Origin: Fagopyrum homotropicum
Lineage: Eukaryota; Streptophyta; Magnoliopsida; Caryophyllales; Polygonaceae
Length of the DNA stretch: 64,000 nt
Direction of reading: 5' to 3'
Assembly: GCA_033239125.1 (NCBI GenBank)
Contig: BSWB01000003.1
Span: 34,301,001-34,365,000, forward strand
The position numbers and the translations under genes are program-made. The notes below the pieces were generated by a model. It had not been told where the DNA came from. It worked only from the letters and a program-made list of their open reading frames with translations, and ran no database searches. Positions 58,204 to 64,000 of the stretch are shown one piece after another (the stretch's first letter is position 1; every line of letters begins with the position of its first letter).

Positions 58204-58269
58204 AACAAAATTCATATTTTACAAAATAATTAAGGTTTAGTAAAAAAAAGTTATTGGCTTATAAATAAT

Positions 58270-58540
58270 AAAAATAAAAAGGAGATTTGACTATAACCTA
58301 TAAAATCTTGGAAAATCTCAAAAAAAAAAAAGTTACGTACAATTTTGAATAGAAGTTTGTTAGGTTAGTAAAAAAAGCTTTCCTCCCACAAAAAATAAAT
58401 ATTTATTGGCCTATAAAATCTTGGAGAATCTCCAACAAAAAAAGTTACGTATAATTTTAAATTGCAGTGTTAGTTTAGGAAAAAAAGATTTTATTGCTTA
58501 AAAAATAAAGATTTATTGGCCAAAAAATTGTGGGAGCTCC
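58270..58540 (-). repeat. Subterminal direct duplication in the Helitron
   Basis: A ~125-bp AT-rich block with CCTATAAAATCTTGGA and AAAGTTACGTA occurs twice, at about 58296-58420 and 58420-58540. Confidence 0.8.
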
Positions 58541-58609
58541 ATTTGATTGCTGCTTCCACAGCGCGCCACGTCATCAAATCATGTACTCTGTTTTAGTATG
58601 TATAATAGA
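58504..58609 (-). repeat. Helitron 5' terminal region
   Basis: The 5' end TC at 58609-58608 is followed by TATTATACATACTAAAAC and then GACGTGGCGC. Related copies occur inside the repeat units near 52697, 53201, 53987, 54614, 54908, 55909 and 56960. Confidence 0.9.
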
Positions 58610-59323
58610 TTCCGTCGTCATCTCTTCCCAAGTGCTGATCTTTCCGGGAGGAAGAGATTGATACCAAGTAAGCGCCTTGTCTTTCAAGGAGAAGTAGAAA
58701 GGCCTTAGCTTGTAGTTGTTGTTTTCTATTCTTGAAGGTCTCAAGGTCTCCATCAAGATCTCATAGTTTGGTAGATGTTGATGCGGGGATTCCTTCTCAA
58801 GCCCTACAAACTGACATTGGCGAATCATGATAAGAACTTGCGGTCGAAGTTCGTAATCATGGTCCGCTGGATCTCCTAGGTTAACTCCTGGACGCCTCAG
58901 TTGTTGATGAGGGTCCATCCTCTGTCCTAGGGTTTGTGGGATACTTGCAAAAAGAACGTCTCAGACTGGCATCCGAGGTGGAAGTATCTCGGCCGGGACA
59001 ACAGGTACTGGATTCTGCCTTGGTCGAGGATCTAGAACAGGGTCTTGCCTCGGTCGAGGATCTGGGTTCGGTCGAGGTAGATACTGGTCTTGTAAAGCCG
59101 CCATATCTGCTTCGATCGCCTCAGTCCTTGCGCGAGTTTCTTCCTTTTCCAGCCTCAGTTCTTCCCTGCTGAGGCGTAGCTGTTCTAACACCTCCTTCAA
59201 TTCGGCCTCAAGATCGCGATTGTCTTGGTTGGCCATCTTCGCTTCTTTCAAGCGTCTTTTGTATGTCTTTTCTGGTTCGGGATCGTAAGGAACGATTTCT
59301 TTCCCAGCGCGGGTTCTTTGCAT
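58610..59323 (-). pseudogene. Athila gag, N-terminal part
   Basis: The frame starts at 59323 and has one in-frame stop near 58960. The first part is charged and coiled-coil-like (LEAELKEVLEQLRLSREEL), followed by an Arg-Pro-rich repeat from the TCGGTCGAGG nucleotide motif. The gag core then has IENNNYKLRPFYFSLKDKALTWYQSLPPG-type content; the key words are LKDKA.TWYQSLPPG and TWEEM. The frame is cut at 58610 by the Helitron and continues in phase at 49653. Gag forms the particle that packages the element RNA. Confidence 0.9.
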
Positions 59324-59428
59324 AAACCTAAGAAAAAGAACCTGCGAAAGTCACTCAAGTAGAGTGGTTAGTAGAAACAGGGGCAAGTGCCCCGAAAGCA
59401 AACCGCAACCGGCTCGGTCTAGACCAAG

Positions 59429-59446
59429 TCCCCGAAAACGGCGCCA
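59429..59446 (-). promoter_or_regulatory. Primer-binding site (Asp tRNA type)
   Basis: The minus strand reads TGGCGCCGTTTTCGGGGA six bases after the LTR, matching the Asp-tRNA primer site used by Athila elements with one base different. Confidence 0.88.
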
Positions 59447-59452
59447 AAAACT

Positions 59453-61225
59453 TGTTCGCTCCAAACGGTGTGTGCAAGCTTTAAATTTATAACCCTAGAT
59501 GTAAGCCTAAAACAAGGATGCGAACCCGCAGTGTACGGGTCAATCGTAGTAAAAAGCAAGGAATTCCAAGGGTCGATCACACGGACTAAGTGAAACAAAG
59601 CAGGAATAGGTAAGCTATGTAATTACTAACCACGAAGCAATTAAAACAATCAAGGATGATAAAAAGTCAATTAAGGAATTATGCAATTCTAGGGATTAAA
59701 GCATCTAGTTGTGGTTCCAACTCAAGATCTAAGATAAGCGGACAAAGCTGAGATATTTGCATATGGAAGGTGTTACTAAAGTGGAATAGATCACCGGGTA
59801 AGTCTCACTACTCACTAATCCCAAACCGTAACTCCTATTACCGGGTAAGTCTCAAGGAATCAAGGTAAAGAACTATAACCTCAAACCAACAGACCACCTA
59901 AGGGAATAGAATCAACCTTTACCGGGTAAGTCTCAGGCTAACTCACAAAGATGAGATGAAGGCACACTCGAACCCCAATAAAGGATAAACCTTTATTACC
60001 CATACTTATGATCTTAGGTAAACAAACAAAGGAATCACCGGGTAAGTCTCATCCTAGGCTTGCCTTGAACCAGGAAAGGTATAATAAGAATAGGATTTGG
60101 CAAACTCTAACACTTAACTCTCAGTTTCGGATCAGGTAAGTCACCTCGGTTAGAAGAATTCCACCCCGGCCGAGATGTTCATCGACTGAGCGAGATGTTC
60201 TAGGGTTAAGGATAAAGACTCGAGATTTCAGGGTCCTACTATGATTAAGATTATTCTATCATTGTTTTTCCCACAACCTTCAGCCAATCACCCTAGAATC
60301 ACACAAGGAAATTAGCCACTCATCATCATGAAAGTAATAATCAAATATATGGGAAGATGAATAATTGAACAAGAAAACCTTAAGAGAAAGGCTTCAATAA
60401 CTGAATCAATTATCAAACAAGCGTTCCTTGGATCACAATCCAACAAGACAATCAACAATGAAGGGAATCTAAAGGAATCTTACAAAACCTTTCAAAAAGC
60501 TATAAAAGCTATAAACTTTCTTCCTTCAATCTTCCTTCAACCTTCAAAAAGGTTCTTCAAATCTCCCAACTATAGTGGGATAAAACGGTTGTCTTGCGTG
60601 ATGTGCAGCCCTAAGCGGTCTTCCGGGTGATAGCGGATGTTGGATTTGTGGAAAATCCAACCCTTTTTATAGGAAAACTACCCTCCAAAGATAAGATATC
60701 TTAAAAAGATCTCTTCCCATAGAAATAGGTAAAATATATGGGCTAAATTATCTTCTTTCTTCCAGGAATCCAACCCAAAAATTTAAGATCTTCTTTCCAA
60801 AAATAAAAGATCTCAGCCAAGAATAAAATATCCTTGCCGCGTCCAAGGTGTTCGCCTCGGTCGAGTCAGCTTCTCTGGATCACCTCGGTCGAGGTGACTC
60901 TGTAGTCAACCGAGGTGAATCACAACTGAATGTGAAATCTCTCAAATCTGGTCCAAAATAAATCTCTAATCCAATTCCATGATTCCTGGATTCTTCCTTA
61001 AGCTCCTGAATGTAGCTCCAATGACTCATTAGCTCCTTTTGCTCCAATTTGATGTAAAACGTGCCATTTTACCTACGATTACAACGAAACTTGGTGTAGA
61101 CCTCGATTCCCGCAAAGGTAGATGAAACGACAATATAATCACATAATATACATCCAAACACGCAGATTATTGAAGATAAAACGTCTAAACAAGTCCCAAA
61201 ATATAGACAATAATTCATGCTATCA
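59453..61225 (-). repeat. 5' LTR of the Athila element
   Basis: It is 1773 bp, the same length as the left LTR, with scattered substitutions. It carries the same ACCGGGTAAGTCTCA copies and the CACCTCGGTCGAGGTG motif (60881-60896). Confidence 0.95.
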
Positions 61226-62861
61226 GCCATTAAGATGACTGTTTACACAACCTATTTACTCCCACTTACTGCATTTTCTAGTGTAATTAGAGCCCTAGGT
61301 TGATTGCTAGAATCATCCTCATTTTCCCACAAAATCTCTATTGCTTAGTTGCCATTTTGTATGAAGTTCTAAGCGTCCTTGCTACATTGGGTTGATTGAA
61401 GTTGCATATAATTTGGTTGTAAGTCTTTTTATAGAAGTTTATATTCAGTATCTAATTGTGTTATGTTCCTTGTTCTTTAACTTATGTTTGTATGTCTATT
61501 CTCACTTAGTTTGATCACCTAAGTTGTATAATTGCATGCAAAAGGCTAGGGTTATTCGATTCCGGGTTCGGGTCATTAATCTAGTAGCAAACTCCTAGGT
61601 AATAACGGGTTGTAATTATCTAAGGGTAAAGGAATATAACTACATAACAAGATTAACAATTTGTTTCATCTTTTCTGTATATCTCTATCTTTGTATGAAT
61701 GCTAAGTTGTGGTTTGATCTTGTATGTTTACGGATCGATAAACTAGTTAAGTTGTGTTAATGCCGGTTGACATAACACATAAATAAGATCAAGATTAGAA
61801 CAATTGGCGAATACTTCTAAAAAGAACCAACCAAGTTATTTGTATGCGGAAATCTCACCTAGTGTAGCTTTCTTCCTCATATTATCACCATCTTTGCTTT
61901 GCTATTTACTTGCTTTTGTCTTGTTCGATACTGCAATCCACCCCCCTCCCCTTTTGGTTACTATAATTCATAACTGAATCTAAATCATACTTTAATTCTA
62001 ACTCCCTTGGGTTCGACCCTTACTTATTCACTATACATCGGTTAAGTGTTGAGTTCGGAACTTTACTTTGATTAAGCTAAAAACAACGACCATAAATTTT
62101 ACATTTGTCATAAGTCATTTGGGCTTATTTAGCGATGTTTCTGTATGTTGATGAACTATGATAGTGGTGTGTTTTTTTGTATGTTTCCTAATTATAATTT
62201 GACTAGGATGACATGTTATTTAATTAAGACCCAAGTGTATGTATAACGGGTCGTGGCATCACTGCCTAACTCTGACATGAGTCTGGGAGGTTCTTCATGA
62301 CCAGTCCAAACATGGTATACAGGGAGATGCATATGATCCATTCTTGTTGGCATACGGGAATGCAGGCGAGGAACGGGAGACCCTCGTGCCACACCATAAG
62401 TTGAATTAGAAGTGAATCACATAAATACAAGATAACAACGTGAAATCATGTTATGTGTTTATTTTCTGCATTGATGTGTGTGTGCTATTTTAGTACCTTC
62501 TGGTATACTAAAATTGTTAGCTAACAGTTTTATCCGATGTTGTTAGATATTGTGCAAGATAGAGTAGTTGCAGTGTGATCAGGACAAGAGTAGTCAGCGG
62601 ATTCCGACGGGATTTGGGTTTTCTTTTATTCCAGCCTTCTTATTTTGCATTAGTTGTTTTGGATTATCGTATTGATGTAGTACCCGGCTGACAATCTTTC
62701 CTTGAGATCATGTCATTACATTTTTATTTCTATGCGGTTTTCCTTTATTGTGCCTTGTTGTAAGATCCGGTGAAATTGTTGTCATGCTAGGGTCATGACC
62801 GATTGTGAGGTCCTAACCGTAGCGTCCCGAGTTTTGAGAATTTGGGGTATTACACTTTTAT

Positions 62862-63085
62862 TCTAGTTTATTTTTTTGAAGATTTGATATATGATCAAAC
62901 ATATGGGGCATATCACTCCCTCACTCCAAGTTACCCATTTGGTCTCCATGAAAACATTTCAACGAATCAATATCATCCATATGGAAGTGTTTCAATGAGC
63001 TATTATGGTCCATATGGAAGCATTCCGACAAATCAATATGGTCCTTATAGAAGAGTTTCAACAAACCAATATGGTTAATATGGTA
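62862..63085 (+). pseudogene. Fragment encoding an 11-residue Tyr/Gly-rich repeat
   Basis: From about 62935 the plus strand has about 3.5 copies of a 33-bp unit encoding NQYGPYGS(V/I)(S/P)T-like peptides. The frame ends at a stop near 63078, and the unit boundaries are in phase with coding. I do not recognise the protein. It lies just outside LTR F, so it belongs to the sequence F inserted into. It could be an exon remnant of a host or transposon gene. Confidence 0.45.
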
Positions 63086-64000
63086 ACACCCCCAATGGGC
63101 TCATACTAACAAGTGACAAGTCTAGAAGAAACCAGCACTATAATATATTACTTTCTCGTGTCGATTTACTAAGTGAAGAACTTTCACATGTATTTATTAT
63201 ATATAATAATAAATATCAAATATCGTTATTAAATTAAAACATTTTGTATATTAATTAATTTAATTAAAATAATTATACATTTTAAATAAATTTAATATTA
63301 TTTTTCATGTATAATGACTTCAATGTATTAACTTTATTTGTTAAGTGATGTGTGCCAAATGTAACATCTTTTAAGCCTTAGAATTATGTATTTCATACCT
63401 CTATTGCTCTTTCATACATCAGTGTTTGTATAGAAAGCATTCACTTTCCATATTTCGGTATCTACCGTGGCCTTTTTGTATTTCAATCATTTGCGGCAAT
63501 AATTGTGACATAAATACATCCTCCCTAAAGTCAAAGCTGCAGAGAAGACCTTACATGACCGGGGAACAACAACACGAAGTCCCCTTAATATATCATGAAG
63601 TAAAGATCCACGATTTGGAGCAACAACGAATGCGATGCGGCCTAGATGCTGTCTTGAGGCCGTTTGGACCATATCATCACTACATCAGACTCTGTCGAAG
63701 ACCAAGTCAAAAGCCCAACCCAAACACAACGAAACGACTAGACTAGATGGGCTGGAGACGGCTTGCATGCTGTTTGGTGGCTGTCTGGTAGCCGTTTCTA
63801 TGCTGTCTCAAATACGTAGTAAAGGACAATCAAATATTCCAATTTAAACTTTGGAATTCAGATATTTTGTGTAACCCTATACTCTGAGATTTTTGCCTAT
63901 ATATTCATGTATCGGTTGTAGGGTTAGATATACCGTATCCACCTCGGAGTCTCCCTTACCCTGATTCCGTAGCCGTTAAGTAGTAAGATTGAAGGTTCGT
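63086..64000. other. Unassigned sequence at the window edge
   Basis: AT-rich DNA to about 63400, then mixed sequence with short open frames and no recognisable domain. The final 150 bases have a TATATATTCATG-like box and could be the start of another LTR leaving the window, which cannot be tested here. Confidence 0.35.

Larger units (their letters stand above)
52650..58260 (-). repeat. Higher-order tandem repeat (seven units) in the Helitron 5' half
   Basis: The units are roughly 0.5-1 kb. In minus-strand order each has a U2-type snRNA promoter with U2 5' sequence (the U2 part nearly lost in unit 3), then a block of ~25-bp repeats, then in most units a copy of the Helitron 5' terminus. The 25-bp blocks lie at about 52795-52950, 53300-53735, 54078-54410, 55008-55540, 56008-56590, 57040-57540 and 57745-58050. 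Each 25-mer contains GGTCACAACGACC, whose ends are complementary, followed by an ACAAATCAGTA-like spacer. The period is not a multiple of three, so open frames across it are accidental. Confidence 0.92.
49654..58609 (-). mobile_element. Helitron without Rep domain, inserted in Athila gag
   Basis: On the minus strand it begins TCTATTATACATACTAAAAC (5' end at 58609) and ends with a 7-bp-stem hairpin and CTAG (3' end at 49654). It sits exactly between host A and T, as Helitrons do, with no target duplication. The gag frame is in phase on the two sides. It carries the helicase part of the Rep/helicase gene, but 52386-58609 holds repeats instead of the Rep (HUH) nuclease. It is 8,956 bp and could only have moved with help from an intact relative, unless the Rep part was lost after insertion. 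Confidence 0.95.
40486..61225 (-). mobile_element. Athila-type Ty3/gypsy element, integrase-less
   Basis: Two 1773-bp LTRs (3' LTR 40486-42258, 5' LTR 59453-61225) are flanked by perfect GCCAT duplications (40481-40485 and 61226-61230). The primer site (59429-59446) matches Asp tRNA, typical of Athila. Order on the minus strand: gag (split by a Helitron), protease, RT-RNase H, then an Athila ORF-like gene. Integrase is missing: RNase H is followed within about 50 bases by the motif around 45925-45955 that usually lies after pol in these elements. Without the Helitron it is about 11.8 kb. The LTRs differ at only scattered bases, so the insertion is relatively recent. Confidence 0.95.
39863..62110 (+). 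mobile_element. Solo LTR G, nested in LTR F
   Basis: The left piece 39863-40485 begins TGATAGGTGATGG. The right piece 61231-62110 ends ACATTTGTCA, with CTTGGGTTCGACCCTTAC shortly before, a phrase common near the end of Athila/Tat-type LTRs. Removing the Athila element joins them into ~1.5 kb. Perfect TAAGT duplications flank it (39858-39862 and 62111-62115). The left piece contains GC-rich CCGCCCCCGCGG repeats (40130-40375) and an open frame from 39944 with no known domain. Confidence 0.85.
38405..62854 (+). mobile_element. Solo LTR F of the long-LTR gypsy family (interrupted)
   Basis: The left piece (38405-39862) starts TGTAATAACCGG. The right piece (62116-62854) ends GGGGTATTACA and matches the right third of the LARD LTRs (CCAAGTGTATG..TAACGGGTCGTG, GTGAGGTCCTAACC). 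The two pieces join into one ~2.2-kb LTR when the nested DNA is removed. Identical CTTTT duplications flank it (38400-38404 and 62855-62859). No interior is attached, so it is a solo LTR. Confidence 0.9.

Noticed and set aside
57502..58215. Two similar 67-codon minus-strand frames
   Set aside because: They run across the U2-like promoter modules and array. Similarity reflects the duplicated non-coding units.

Overview
This window is plant nuclear DNA, almost certainly from a flowering plant (probably a eudicot) and probably pericentromeric heterochromatin. It contains no intact host gene. Nearly all of it is decayed, nested transposable elements: Ty3/gypsy retrotransposons of three kinds (CRM-like chromovirus, Athila, and a family with long ~2.2-2.95 kb LTRs), a Mutator-like element (MULE), a Helitron, a non-LTR retrotransposon with a restriction-like endonuclease, and several MITEs. 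The CRM-like and Athila elements are types that elsewhere favour centromeric or pericentromeric DNA. That is inference, and the species cannot be named from the sequence.

Layout. 0-9.3 kb: a gypsy RT/RNase H scrap (1-433); a terminal-inverted-repeat element (2241-5434) split by a broken non-LTR element (2577-5207); a Tourist-like MITE (5922-6312); a large inverted repeat (about 6412-7975) with a second MITE in its left arm; and a fragment of an NLP/RWP-RK transcription factor gene (8902-9144, minus). 9.365-35.53 kb: an apparent MULE with 19-bp perfect terminal repeats, a FAR1/MULE/OTU-type transposase (plus) and a plant-mobile-domain gene (minus). It was inflated from about 5.7 kb to 26 kb by a solo LTR (9611-12419) and a CRM-like element (15434-33063), whose own 5' LTR is split by a 10-kb LARD-like element (15817-25838, TSD CTTAA).

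35.5-38.4 kb: AT-rich sequence with a hAT-like remnant and a short tandem repeat. 38.4-62.86 kb: a four-level nest. Solo LTR F (TSD CTTTT) holds solo LTR G (TSD TAAGT), which holds an Athila element (minus, TSD GCCAT), which holds a Helitron (49654-58609, inserted between A and T). 62.9-64 kb: a small repeat-coding remnant and unassigned sequence.

The most unusual feature is inside the Helitron. Its 5' half has no Rep nuclease. In its place are seven tandem higher-order units, each with a plant snRNA-type promoter (USE ATCCCACATCG, then TATAAATA at the 33-bp Pol II spacing in six of seven units). In six units this is followed by a diverged copy of the first ~50 nt of U2 snRNA. Each unit also has a 25-bp minisatellite block, and most have a copy of the Helitron's own 5' terminus. 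A second oddity is that two unrelated retrotransposons (CRM-like and Athila) each carry their own dispersed near-palindromic 16-mer around the same core TCGGTCGA, and a third family repeats a related CGGTCG motif.
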